The notes beneath the pieces are model-generated. The model worked only from the letters and a program-made list of their open reading frames with translations, had not been told where the DNA came from and made no database searches. From JAYOEY01 sp038120295 (lineage in GTDB: Bacteria; Pseudomonadota; Alphaproteobacteria; MPNO01; UBA2964), in assembly GCA_038120295.1 (NCBI GenBank), contig JAYOLL010000010.1:40999-104998 (forward strand): DNA of 64,000 nt, in the 5' to 3' direction. Shown one piece after another: positions 1 to 7,930 of the stretch. Every line of letters starts with the position of its first letter. Position 1 is the stretch's first letter. The position numbers were made by a program, and so were the translations under genes.

Positions 1-88
1 ATTGATGCCTCAGAATGGCGGAGGCGTAAAGGGGGCCGCGCGCGCCTGGCTGCGGCCCGGCCCCGCCGATAGTTTCCTGCCGCAGACG

Positions 89-200
89 CCATCCTTCGAG
101 ACGCGCCCCCCATAATGAATTCGGACGCTCCTCAGGATGAGGAGCGTCACTAAAGACCTCATCCTGAGGAGCGAGCGCAAGCGAGCGTCTCGAAGGATGC
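89..200. repeat. Intergenic palindromic repeat, family A, copy 1
   Basis: The stretch before the first gene (1-297) holds no gene I can support. It contains nested inverted repeats. The outer arms are CATCCTTCGAGACGC near 90-104 and its complement near 186-200; inside are two opposed CTCCTCAGGATGAGG-type arms at about 128-146 and 159-173. The same arms recur at 45175-45289. This matches the dispersed intergenic palindromes common in alphaproteobacteria. Confidence 0.75.
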
Positions 201-297
201 GATGCCGTACTAAATCCTTCCCGCTTCCCCCTTCGAATCCCCTATGTCACAATTCGGGTAACCCTATTCCCATAGACGCTTCCCGGGAGTGACGATC

Positions 298-1545
298 ATG
301 GATCGCATCGAATCGACGAATACCGAGCCCTATGTGCCGCCGCTGCAGCTGACCGAGGGGCAGCCGGCGCCGATTGCCGCCAATGGCGGGCTGTCCTACC
401 TGTCGTTCGCCGAGAACGGCGACGCCGGCACCGGCGAGGCGCTGAAGGATGCGCTGGCGCTGGCGGCCGACGATGAGGGGCCGAACCTGGTCGCGCGGAT
501 CGAGAACGCGCCGCCCGGCCCGATCGAAACCAAATGGGGCCCCGGCTTCCGGACATACGAAGACTGCCTCGCCTATATTAACGAGCAGGGGATCGCGGCG
601 CCGGAGGGCGGCATCGTCGCGCCGCTGGGCTATACGGTCTACGAAAGGCCAACCTATTCGGTGGTGCCGTCGAATTCGCTGTGGCGCAACCCCGCCCCGC
701 CGGTCGATATGGGGCTGATCCGGCGTCAGCAGGAAAACAACCAGAAATACAATCTGTACTTCCCGGTCGTGCTGCGCGATGCGCGGCGGATCGGCGAGTA
801 CTATCCCGGCCTCCGCCCGGACAGCGCCGAATGCATGGACAGGCTCGGCCTGTCGGTGGCGCATCTGGAGTCGAAGCTCGAGAATATCTACGACGCAGCC
901 GAGGTGGAGCGCGTGTTCTATCCCGAGATCGAAAAGCTGCTGCTCGATTTCTTCCCCGGCGCGACCGATGCGCTGGTCTATAACCATGACTGTTTCGACG
1001 CCGACTATACCGGCGACCGCACCGAGAACCAGGATGCGAAGAACCCCGGCGTGCAGTCGAGCTATTCCAACCGGGTGCATAACGATCTCAATGACAATTC
1101 CGGCCGGCTGCGCTGCTGGGAGCTGCTGACGCAGAACCTGCGCAATTTCGGACGGCAGCAGACCTATACCGAAGCCGAGGCGCGCGAGAAAATGTCGCGC
1201 CGCTTCATGTCGATCAACCTCGCGAAGCCGGCGGAGCCGGTCGGGCAGTACCCGTTCGTGCTGTGCGCCTGGCCGTCCTTCGCGAAGCAGCCCTATATCA
1301 ACAATTACCGCATCTATGACGACCGCGTGGGCGAGACCACGCGCTTCACCTGGCACCCCGACCATGAATGGTACTGGTTCCCGCAGCAGAAGCCGACCGA
1401 GGTTTCGATGCTGAAATGCTATGACAGCGTCAGTGACGGCTCCGTCTCGCGTTGGTCGTTCCACACGGCCTGCAAGGAGCCGACCGCGCCGGCGGACGCG
1501 CGCAACCGGCGGAACGTGGTGGTGCGGTCCTACGTGTTTTTCTGA
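298..1545 (+). CDS. CmcJ/NvfI-family non-heme iron oxygenase-like protein
   Basis: This 415-residue protein looks like a member of the CmcJ/NvfI family, which includes a cephamycin hydroxylation component and fungal Fe(II)/2-oxoglutarate oxygenases. Seen in the sequence: a VHND motif (His261, Asp263) followed by SGR, an RFMSINLAKP segment, a WYWFPQQ and KCYDS segment, and FHTACKEP with His389 before an Arg-rich end. His261-x-Asp263...His389 would form the facial iron triad. I chose the ATG at 298 because GGGAG at 285-289 is 8 nt upstream; a GTG at 289 overlaps that ribosome site. An amidohydrolase gene follows 34 bp downstream in the same direction, so the two may share a substrate. The substrate is unknown. 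A second family use, methyltransferase-like naming, exists in databases but the metal triad favours oxygenase. Confidence 0.8.
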   Translation: MDRIESTNTEPYVPPLQLTEGQPAPIAANGGLSYLSFAENGDAGTGEALKDALALAADDEGPNLVARIENAPPGPIETKWGPGFRTYEDCLAYINEQGIAAPEGGIVAPLGYTVYERPTYSVVPSNSLWRNPAPPVDMGLIRRQQENNQKYNLYFPVVLRDARRIGEYYPGLRPDSAECMDRLGLSVAHLESKLENIYDAAEVERVFYPEIEKLLLDFFPGATDALVYNHDCFDADYTGDRTENQDAKNPGVQSSYSNRVHNDLNDNSGRLRCWELLTQNLRNFGRQQTYTEAEAREKMSRRFMSINLAKPAEPVGQYPFVLCAWPSFAKQPYINNYRIYDDRVGETTRFTWHPDHEWYWFPQQKPTEVSMLKCYDSVSDGSVSRWSFHTACKEPTAPADARNRRNVVVRSYVFF

Positions 1546-1579
1546 GAATTCTATCGGAACCTGAAGAGTAGAAGCCCCC

Positions 1580-2428
1580 ATGCCCCCCACCCCCGTCATC
1601 GACTCCCAGGTTCACGCCTACGAGGCCAACACGCCCGCGCGGCCGTGGCATGCGGTGCCGAACTGGCCCGATCATGTCACCGGCGACGAGATGGTGGCGG
1701 CGATGGATGCGGTGGGCGTCGACGGGGCGATCTTCATCTCGGCGTTCGGCCTGTACCGGTATGACGGCTCCTACGCGGTCGAGGTGCAGCAGGCCCATCC
1801 CGGCCGGTTCGCGATTATCAAGCCGGTCAATTTCGACGATCCGGCGGTGGGCGACGATATCGCGGCGTGGAAGGAAACGCCGGGCGCGGTCGGCATCCGC
1901 GTCATGATAACCGGCGAGGCGGGGCGGCCGGTGAGCCTTCCCGGGGTCGACAACGTGGCGCGCGAGGCGGCCCGGCACGGGCTGCCGCTTAACCTTCATT
2001 GCTGGACCAATCTCGACGACACCACCGCGCTGATCGACCGTCATCCGGAGACGTTCTTCATCATCGATCATATGGGGATCGAGCAGCCCAAGGTAGCGCC
2101 TGCGCCCGCCGAGCCCTGGGTCGATCTGCCGAAGGTGCTGGCGCTCGCCAGCCGCGACAATGCGGCGATCAAGATCAGCGGCGCCTGCACCCTGTCGCAC
2201 GAGCCGTTCCCGTTTCCCGATATCTGGGACCCGCTCGCCCGCATCTTCGACGCCTGGGGGATGGAGCGCTGCCTGTGGGGCACCGACTGGACCCGCGCCC
2301 ATGCGGTGGTCAGCTATCGCGACGGGGTGGAACCGTTCCGCCTCACCGACCGATTGAGCGACAGCGACCGCGCCATGCTGATGGGCGGCGCCTGCGCGAA
2401 GGCGTACGGGTGGTCGCCGACCCTGTAG
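1580..2428 (+). CDS. Amidohydrolase 2 family TIM-barrel hydrolase
   Basis: A 282-residue metal-dependent hydrolase of the amidohydrolase 2 family (PF04909 type), the fold used by 2-pyrone-4,6-dicarboxylate lactonase and ACMSD. Visible motifs are DSQVHAY at residues 8-14 (first metal strand), LNLHCW near 140, IIDHMG near 165 and GTDW near 235 with the conserved catalytic Asp. No signal peptide is seen, so it is cytosolic. It follows the oxygenase gene by 34 bp and probably shares its transcript. The family hydrolyses lactones or decarboxylates ring-cleavage products; the substrate cannot be told from sequence alone. Compared with the two other amidohydrolases in the window (45297 and 46349), it has its own length and motif spacing and is not a recent duplicate. 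Confidence 0.85.
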   Translation: MPPTPVIDSQVHAYEANTPARPWHAVPNWPDHVTGDEMVAAMDAVGVDGAIFISAFGLYRYDGSYAVEVQQAHPGRFAIIKPVNFDDPAVGDDIAAWKETPGAVGIRVMITGEAGRPVSLPGVDNVAREAARHGLPLNLHCWTNLDDTTALIDRHPETFFIIDHMGIEQPKVAPAPAEPWVDLPKVLALASRDNAAIKISGACTLSHEPFPFPDIWDPLARIFDAWGMERCLWGTDWTRAHAVVSYRDGVEPFRLTDRLSDSDRAMLMGGACAKAYGWSPTL

Positions 2429-2440
2429 GCGCAAAACAGG

Positions 2441-2606
2441 CTGTCATCGCCGGGCCCAGTTGCGCTTCACGCCCGTGGCCGGCGATCTCGTGCCGCGGCG
2501 CTCCGTCACCTCAAGATGCCCGGATCAAGTCCGGGCATGACGATTTAATGGTAACCGTATCTCAATTTAGACTCGTCATCGCCGGGCGTGTCCCGGCGAT
2601 CTCCCA
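2441..2606. repeat. Intergenic hairpin repeats, family C (three arms)
   Basis: The 451-bp gap 2429-2879 has no gene I can support. Its first half holds three CCGGGC-type palindromes: GTCATCGCCGGGC opposite GGCCGGCGATC at about 2441-2490, GATGCCCGG...CCGGGCATGACG at 2516-2540, and CATCGCCGGGCG...CCCGGCGATC near 2577-2602. The second palindrome recurs in form at 11161-11192. Confidence 0.65.
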
Positions 2607-2663
2607 TTGACACGCTCCGTCCCCACGAAAGTACCGGGCATGAAGAGCGTGCCTGGGCGAGAA

Positions 2664-2771
2664 ACCCCCTCCCTGACCCTCCCCCGGAATCGGGGGAGGG
2701 GACGCGGTTGCAGGGTCCGTGTCCTGTTCAGTTGTTCGCCCAATTTTGGGGCGAGGGTTGGGGTGGGGGGT
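2664..2771. repeat. Intergenic CCCTCCCCC palindrome, family B, copy 1
   Basis: The second half of the same gap carries a CCCTCCCCC...GGGGGAGGGG hairpin around 2677-2701 and a GGGGCGAGGGTTGGGGTGGGGGG arm at 2749-2771 that pairs loosely with the upstream CCCCCTCCC. Similar elements occur at 6900-7114, 38570-38682, 53368-53545 and 55381-55488, always between genes. Confidence 0.65.
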
Positions 2772-2879
2772 ACGCAGCGCCACGGGAAATCCTTGAACTG
2801 CGGTGCGGGTCCGTGCAAGCATCCTCCCGTTTGGAGAGCGCGGTCGACCGTGCCGAATTGACAACAGGGAGAATTCTTT

Positions 2880-3908
2880 ATGAAGTTCAACAGGTTACTG
2901 TTCATGCCGGCAGCGGCACTGGCGATGTCGGCGCTGCCGGTTTCGACCGCGTCGGCGGATGCGCTGGCCGATTTCTACAAGGACAAGCATGTCTCGATCG
3001 TCGTCGCCGCGCGCGCCGGCGGCGGGCACAGCAACTATTCGCTGCTGGCCGGCAAGCTCTGGAAGAAACATATGCCGGGCAACCCGACCTTCATCGTCCA
3101 GAACATGGGCGGCGCGGGCGGCACCAAGGCGGCCAACTATCTCTATAACCGCGCGGCGCAGGACGGCACCGCCATCGGCATCCTGCTGTCGGATACGCCG
3201 TTCGCGTCCCGCATGCGGACCACCGGCGTCAAGTACGTCGCCGACAAGTTCCACTATATCGGCGGCGTCGAAAAACCGCAGGGCGCCTTCGTGGTTATGA
3301 AGCGCTCCGGCGTCAGGACGATGGAAGAGGCGATGAAAAAGGAAGTCGTGTTCGCCTCGACCGGCAAGGGATCGCAGACCTATATCCTGCCCAAGCTCGC
3401 CAACGAGATGCTCGGCACCAAGTTCAGGATCGTGCTCGGCTATCGCGGCATGTCCGGCGTCTACAAGGCGCTCGACAACAAGGAGGCCGACGGGTTCCAG
3501 TCGGGCTGGTCGTCGCTCGCCATTATCCGGCCGCAATGGCAGGGGGAAGACCTGGTCACCGTGCTGGCCGCAAATTCCCTGTCGCGCCTGCCGGACGCCG
3601 CCTACGCGCCGACCTTCGCCTCCATGGTCAAGGACCCGAAGGACAGGGAGATCGTCGAGCTGCTGAGCAATAACGACGTCATCGGCCGGGCCTGGCTGGC
3701 GCCTCCCGGTATTCCGAAAGCGCGGCTCGAAGCCTTCCGGGCATCCTTCAAAAAGATGGTCGAGGATCCGGAATCGGTGGCCGCCGCCAAGGCGCGCAAG
3801 TTCCACTGGGAGTTCGTGCCGTGGCAGCCGATGCAGAAGCACGCCTCGAATATCACCAATGCCAACAAAGCGCTGTTCGACCGCGCACGGGAGTTGCTGA
3901 ACAGGTAA
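2880..3908 (+). CDS. TctC/Bug-family periplasmic substrate-binding protein
   Basis: A 342-residue exported solute-binding protein of the tripartite tricarboxylate transporter family (Bug/TctC). An N-terminal signal peptide (KFNR, then a hydrophobic run ending ASA near residue 26) is followed by the family features: VSIVVAARAGGG, a PTFIVQNMGGAGG segment giving the ligand-binding loop, and a G-x-QSGW region. Family members bind carboxylates, including aromatic and dicarboxylic acids, in the periplasm. No TctA or TctB membrane subunit lies in the window, so it is an orphan binding protein, as is common for Bug proteins. A GGGAGA ribosome site lies about 7 nt upstream of the ATG. A strong terminator follows directly, so it is transcribed alone. 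Confidence 0.9.
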   Translation: MKFNRLLFMPAAALAMSALPVSTASADALADFYKDKHVSIVVAARAGGGHSNYSLLAGKLWKKHMPGNPTFIVQNMGGAGGTKAANYLYNRAAQDGTAIGILLSDTPFASRMRTTGVKYVADKFHYIGGVEKPQGAFVVMKRSGVRTMEEAMKKEVVFASTGKGSQTYILPKLANEMLGTKFRIVLGYRGMSGVYKALDNKEADGFQSGWSSLAIIRPQWQGEDLVTVLAANSLSRLPDAAYAPTFASMVKDPKDREIVELLSNNDVIGRAWLAPPGIPKARLEAFRASFKKMVEDPESVAAAKARKFHWEFVPWQPMQKHASNITNANKALFDRARELLNR

Positions 3909-3930
3909 GGCGGGTTAGTTTCCCGATTCA

Positions 3931-3962
3931 GGGCGCGGCGGCTACCGTCGCGCCCCTTTTTT
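3931..3962 (+). terminator. Rho-independent terminator after the TctC-like gene
   Basis: GGGCGCG at 3931-3937 pairs with CGCGCCC at 3949-3955, followed by C and six Ts (3957-3962). It sits 22 bp after the stop codon of the binding-protein gene and separates it from the convergent small secreted protein gene. Confidence 0.8.
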
Positions 3963-4016
3963 GCCCCCAGTTCGCGGAAGCCCGATATTCAGGGCAACCT
4001 GGCCGTGCTTGTCCGA

Positions 4017-4292
4017 TCAGGAACGTTCCGGCGCGGGCGTTATCGACACGGCTTCCCGCCCGCCGTCGATCCTGCGGTATTCGATGACGACGCGAACGCC
4101 TTCTTTCAGAAGGTCGAAATTGATGTCGCGCGGCACCGCGATCACGCTCCCGTCATCCAGGATGATGGCGTCATTCTGGATATCGAGGCCGGCTATCCAG
4201 CCTTCCTTGAGACCCTCGCTTTTCGCCGACACGGCCCCGGAAAGGCCTGTAACGACAGCCGAAACGATCAATGCAGCTGCAAGGTTTTTCAT
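4017..4292 (-). CDS. Small secreted DUF1344-like protein
   Basis: A 91-residue protein with a clear signal peptide (MKNLAAALIVSAVVTG, cleavage after AVSA near residue 23). The mature part of about 68 residues has a small beta pattern (WIAGLDIQNDAIILDDGSVIAVP, then LLKEGVRVVIEY), which resembles the DUF1344 family of periplasmic proteins, whose function is not known. It is convergent with the TctC-like gene and divergent from the histidine phosphatase gene at 4477. I see no lipobox or metal motif. The family match is by pattern only; that it is a real exported protein is more certain than the name. Confidence 0.7.
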   Translation of the reverse strand: MKNLAAALIVSAVVTGLSGAVSAKSEGLKEGWIAGLDIQNDAIILDDGSVIAVPRDINFDLLKEGVRVVIEYRRIDGGREAVSITPAPERS

Positions 4293-4476
4293 AACCCGTT
4301 CCTTCCTGACTCTTTCATTGCCTGTACTGTTCTATTCGCGCGCAACCGCGGTTCGGATCACTCGTTGCGCAAGGAACGCCGCTTGATCGGCGAGGCGGCG
4401 CTCCCTAAGTCGCGTTCACAGGCGTTCGACCCCTATCTGGGGCCCGGTAAATCGGAATCAACGGCATGGGAGGACA

Positions 4477-5091
4477 ATGCGGATAAACTTTTTGCGAGCG
4501 GCCGCAAGCGGCGCGAGGCTTGCGGCGTACGGGCTCATCTGCCTGGCGGCCTCCCTGAGCTTCGCCCGTGTGTCTTCGGACGAGGAAGCGGTGTGGTCGG
4601 CTTTGCGCTCCGGCGGCCATGTTGCGCTGTTGCGGCATGCCCTGGCTCCCGGCAACGGCGACCCGGCCCGTTTCAGGGTCGGCGATTGCTCGACCCAGCG
4701 AAATCTCGACGAAGTGGGCAGAGCCCAGGCGCGACGCATCGGCGCCCGGCTGAAGGCGAACGGTATCGTCTGGGCGCGGGTCTTTTCCAGCCAGTGGTGC
4801 CGCTGCCTCGATACGGCGGAACTGCTGGGACTCGGCCCGGTCGCGGCGCTGCCGCCCCTCAACTCCTTCTTCGGCAGGCCGAAACGCAAGGATCTCCAGA
4901 TGAAGGTCCTGCGGGCATGGCTGTCGAAACAGGATCTCGGCAACCGCGATGAGGGCCCCACCGTGCTGGTGACCCACCAGGTGGTTATCACCGCGCTGAC
5001 CGGCATTTTTCCCGCCTCCGGAGAGCTCGTCGTTATCCGGGTGGAGGAAAATGGCCGGGCGACGACGGTCGGCTCGATCGAAACCGACTGA
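4477..5091 (+). CDS. Histidine phosphatase superfamily protein
   Basis: A 204-residue member of the histidine phosphatase (phosphoglycerate mutase-like) superfamily. The catalytic LLRHA motif lies near residues 50-54, RNLDEVGRAQA near 75, SSQWCRC near 102 (the second Arg), and LVTHQV near 164 supplies the second catalytic His. The first 30 residues are hydrophobic with an AASLSFA end, suggesting export or membrane anchoring. Family members of this periplasmic type remove phosphate from small molecules; the substrate is unknown. The gene stands alone, with 88 bp before the nitrile hydratase operon and a divergent promoter region (4293-4476) before it. Confidence 0.85.
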   Translation: MRINFLRAAASGARLAAYGLICLAASLSFARVSSDEEAVWSALRSGGHVALLRHALAPGNGDPARFRVGDCSTQRNLDEVGRAQARRIGARLKANGIVWARVFSSQWCRCLDTAELLGLGPVAALPPLNSFFGRPKRKDLQMKVLRAWLSKQDLGNRDEGPTVLVTHQVVITALTGIFPASGELVVIRVEENGRATTVGSIETD

Positions 5092-5179
5092 ATGCGCCAT
5101 GCGCGCGTCCGAAGGCGGTTGAAACCGCGATATCCCCTGTGCGAGCATTCGCGGTGGAGATTACACAGGGATCCCGACC

Positions 5180-5833
5180 ATGGCAGACGACCGCGAACAC
5201 TCACACGACCATCATCATCATTCCCATGACCATGGGGAGATGTCCGAGCTTTCCGACACGCAGGTGCGGGTTCGCTCGCTGGAAACCGTGCTGGCCGAGA
5301 AGGGCTATGTCGACCCCGCGGCGCTCGACGCCATCGTCGAGGCGTACGAGACCCGCATCGGGCCCCATAACGGGCAGCGCGTCGTCGCCCGCGCCTGGGC
5401 CGACCCGGACTTTCATGCCGCCCTGCTGGAGGATGCCTCCGCCGCGGTGAACACCATGGGCAATGTGAGCGCGGTCGGCAGCCATCTGATCGCGGTCCAG
5501 AACACGCCGGAACGCCACAACATGGTGGTCTGCACGCTGTGCTCCTGTTACCCGTGGGAGGTGCTCGGCCTGCCGCCGACCTGGTACAAGTCCGCGCCCT
5601 ATCGCTCGCGCGCCGTGCTGGAGCCGCGCAGCGTCCTGTCCGAGTTCGGCGTGACCCTGCCCGAGGAGACGGAAATCCGCGTGTGGGACTCGACCGCCGA
5701 AACGCGCTTCATCGTCATCCCGGTGCGCCCCGAGGGCACCGACGGGTGGAGCGAGGAAGAGCTTGCGAAGCTGGTCACCCGCAACTCCATGATCGGCACC
5801 GGGCTCGCGCTGGCGCCGGACGAGGCGGAGTAG
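5180..5833 (+). CDS. nthA: Nitrile hydratase alpha subunit, cobalt type
   Basis: A 217-residue nitrile hydratase alpha subunit, converting nitriles to amides in the cytosol as a heterodimer with the beta subunit. The metal-binding claw VCTLCSCY has Cys118, Cys121, Ser122 and Cys123; the Thr in CTLCSC marks the cobalt class, where iron enzymes have Ser. It is followed by the conserved PWEVLGLPPTWYKS, RSRAVLEPR and RVWDSTAETRFIV blocks. The N terminus has a His-rich stretch with about nine His between residues 6 and 18, which could bind metal. The beta subunit gene begins 4 bp after the stop. No amidase gene is adjacent, so the amide product must be handled elsewhere. Confidence 0.96.
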   Translation: MADDREHSHDHHHHSHDHGEMSELSDTQVRVRSLETVLAEKGYVDPAALDAIVEAYETRIGPHNGQRVVARAWADPDFHAALLEDASAAVNTMGNVSAVGSHLIAVQNTPERHNMVVCTLCSCYPWEVLGLPPTWYKSAPYRSRAVLEPRSVLSEFGVTLPEETEIRVWDSTAETRFIVIPVRPEGTDGWSEEELAKLVTRNSMIGTGLALAPDEAE

Positions 5834-5837
5834 GCCG

Positions 5838-6494
5838 ATGTCGAACACGATCCACGACATGGGCGGCATGCACGGGTTCGGCCCCGTCGAGGAAGAGCCC
5901 AACGAGCCGGTCTTTCACACCAAATGGGAAAGCCGCGTCTACGCCATGAACCGGGCGATGGGGCCGCTGCGGCTCTGGACCATCGACGAGGGCCGCGCCG
6001 CGCAGGAATCCCTGCACCCGTCCGTCTATACCGCCGCCAGCTATTACCAGCGCTGGCTGCTGGGGCTGGAAGCGCGCGCGCTGCAGCACGGGCTGGTGAC
6101 GAAGGAAGAACTCGCCGCCGGCAAGGCGCTGGAAGCCAACGACAGGCCCAACCGCATTTTCAAGCCGGAAGACGCCGCCGGGCTGACGCGTGGCAGTTAC
6201 GAACGCGATCCGCAGGGCGATCCGCAATTCAGGCCCGGCGACCGGGTGCGCACCGTCAATTTCCAGCCGAGGGGCCATACACGCCTGCCGCGCTACGCCC
6301 GCGACAAGATCGGCGAGGTGGAGGCGATCCGCGGCTGCCATGTCTATCCGGATTCGGTGGCAAACGGGAAGGGCGACGACCCGCAATGGCTCTATACCGT
6401 CGTATTCGATGGGCAGGTGTTGTGGGGCCCGGATAACGAGCCGGGGGTCAAGGTCTCCATCGAGGCGTTCGAACCTTATCTGGAACCGGCTTGA
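5838..6494 (+). CDS. nthB: Nitrile hydratase beta subunit
   Basis: A 218-residue beta subunit, recognised from the typical start IHDMGGMHGFG, the FHTKWESRVYAMNRAM segment, and the C-terminal SH3-like part with FRPGDRVRTVN, GHTRLPRYARDKIGEVE and VLWGPDNEPG. Beta subunits build the active-site channel and supply two Arg residues that contact the oxidised claw Cys of the alpha subunit. The gene starts 4 bp after nthA and ends 10 bp before the accessory gene, so the three are one operon in the order alpha, beta, activator. That order is typical of cobalt enzymes in proteobacteria. Confidence 0.96.
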   Translation: MSNTIHDMGGMHGFGPVEEEPNEPVFHTKWESRVYAMNRAMGPLRLWTIDEGRAAQESLHPSVYTAASYYQRWLLGLEARALQHGLVTKEELAAGKALEANDRPNRIFKPEDAAGLTRGSYERDPQGDPQFRPGDRVRTVNFQPRGHTRLPRYARDKIGEVEAIRGCHVYPDSVANGKGDDPQWLYTVVFDGQVLWGPDNEPGVKVSIEAFEPYLEPA

Positions 6495-6504
6495 GGGTGG
6501 GCGC

Positions 6505-6882
6505 ATGACCGATCCTGCCGCCGAGGCGCTAGAAGCGCTGCCGGAGATCCCGCGCGATGAGGAAGGCCCGGTGTTCCGCGAACCGTGGGAGGCGCAGGCC
6601 TTTGCCATGACGCTCCGGCTCTACCAGCAGGATTTGTTCACCTGGCCTGAATGGGCGGAAACGCTGACGGCCGAGATCAGGCGCGCGCAGGAAGAAGGCG
6701 ATCCCGACCGGGGCGATACCTACTACCATCACTGGCTCGCCGCGCTGGAACGGATCGTCGAGAAAAAGGGCCTTTCCGACGCCGCCACGCTCGGCCGCAC
6801 GCAGACCGCCTGGCGCAATGCCGCCGACCGCACCCCTCATGGCGAACCGATTGAGCTGCAGGAGCGGGATTTCGGCGGCTGA
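6505..6882 (+). CDS. Nitrile hydratase accessory protein (activator)
   Basis: A 125-residue nitrile hydratase accessory protein of the P14K/NhlE type, which carries cobalt into the alpha subunit by subunit exchange. It resembles the N-terminal part of the beta subunit: FREPWEAQAFAMTLRLYQQDLFTWPEWAETLTAEI, followed by YYHHWLAALERI. I take the ATG at 6505; the frame is open farther upstream but that part overlaps the end of nthB in another frame. It is the last gene of the operon; family B palindromes follow at 6900. Confidence 0.93.
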   Translation: MTDPAAEALEALPEIPRDEEGPVFREPWEAQAFAMTLRLYQQDLFTWPEWAETLTAEIRRAQEEGDPDRGDTYYHHWLAALERIVEKKGLSDAATLGRTQTAWRNAADRTPHGEPIELQERDFGG

Positions 6883-6899
6883 AAGCCCGTTCCGCCCGT

Positions 6900-7114
6900 T
6901 AACCCCCTCCCCAACCCTCCCCCAGAATTGGTGGAGGGGGCCGTAGCAGCCTAATTCCAGGATAGAGTTTCTCTCGTAACGGTTCGGAAGACTCCCGGCC
7001 CGTATTTCAGCACGCGCGAAACTCCCTCCCCCAGAATTGGGGGAGGAGGCTCCAATGTCGGGATGGCCCTGAACCCACCCCCTCCCCCCATCTGGGGGTG
7101 GGTTGGGGAGGGGG
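6900..7114. repeat. Intergenic CCCTCCCCC palindromes, family B, copies 2-4
   Basis: The gap between the convergent nitrile hydratase operon and the lipoprotein gene is almost wholly repeat. Three imperfect hairpins are seen: CCCTCCCCC...GGTGGAGGGGG near 6903-6941, CTCCCTCCCCC...GGGGGAGG near 7022-7048, and CCCCCTCCCCCC...GGGTTGGGGAGGGGG near 7078-7114, the last ending at the lipoprotein stop codon. Confidence 0.7.
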
Positions 7115-7825
7115 TTATTCGTTCCGCGCGTGACAGAAACGCACCGTCGGGGTCTTGCTCTTCACCGTCACTTCGGACCCGGTGCGCAGCACGTATTCCG
7201 ATGCCCCGTAGCGCGGCGTATCGGGGTTCCAGTCGAACGTGTAGCCGAGCCGCGTCCAGGGATAGCCGCCCGGCGCGGTGTAGCGGGACGAAACCTGCCC
7301 CGCCATCCATGCCTTGTGGCGCTCTGGCGCGTCCTTCGGGAAATCGAGCGTGCAGGACGGCTTCGTCGGGTCCGGGTCAGGGCAGGGGCGGAAGAGGTCG
7401 CGCGCGCGCACCGTCATGACGACGAACTCGCGCGGCGTGGCTTTCGACCCTTCCGCATCGGCGGGAAGCCCCAGTAGCTGCTGGAGACGCAGCCTGAGCG
7501 CCTTTGGTTCCTTGCTGTAGCTCCGGCACAGATCGCGCAGCTGGGGCGACAGGGTGACCCAGACATCGACGCCGACGCTGGTCCTGCCCAGCGGATAGTA
7601 TTTGCGCGCCGTGTCCTCGCCGGTCCAGGTGACGACATCGACCGTTTCCCGGCCGGCGGGCAGCGCCATCAGCGGATGGATATGCGCCTCGCTGACGATG
7701 GCCGAGCCGGAAACCGAAGCCGTGTAGAGCCCGTTGAGCGACCGGTCCGGCAGCTCGCAGCCGGCGAGCAGCATCGACACCGCCATCGCCGCCATTACCG
7801 GTAACCGGTGTCCCGCCATTCCCAT
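7115..7825 (-). CDS. Hypothetical lipoprotein
   Basis: A 236-residue predicted lipoprotein of unknown function. From the ATG at 7825 the protein opens with a signal peptide and a good lipobox (MLLAGC, Cys near residue 23), so it should be lipid-anchored. The mature part has no motif I recognise; it carries Cys pairs (RDLCRSY, RPCPDPDPTKPSC) that could form disulfides. The frame is open 60 nt further upstream, but the ATG at 7825 has GGAAGGGCAG ahead of it and places the signal peptide at the N terminus. It is divergent from the MetE-like gene at 7931, with about 105 bp of shared upstream region. Confidence 0.7.
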   Translation of the reverse strand: MGMAGHRLPVMAAMAVSMLLAGCELPDRSLNGLYTASVSGSAIVSEAHIHPLMALPAGRETVDVVTWTGEDTARKYYPLGRTSVGVDVWVTLSPQLRDLCRSYSKEPKALRLRLQQLLGLPADAEGSKATPREFVVMTVRARDLFRPCPDPDPTKPSCTLDFPKDAPERHKAWMAGQVSSRYTAPGGYPWTRLGYTFDWNPDTPRYGASEYVLRTGSEVTVKSKTPTVRFCHARNE

Positions 7826-7930
7826 TGATCTGCCCTTCCGTTTTGTCCGCCAGCGAGTGTAGCAGGAGGCGTGTGCGCTTCCCATCGGTTCCCCCTATCC
7901 ACCCGCCCCTATTTGACCGAAAATGGGGTC

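Noticed and set aside
247..1599. Long open frame on the minus strand opposite the CmcJ-like gene
   Set aside because: Long antisense frames are common in GC-rich genes. It has no recognisable domain and runs exactly opposite a gene with clear motifs.
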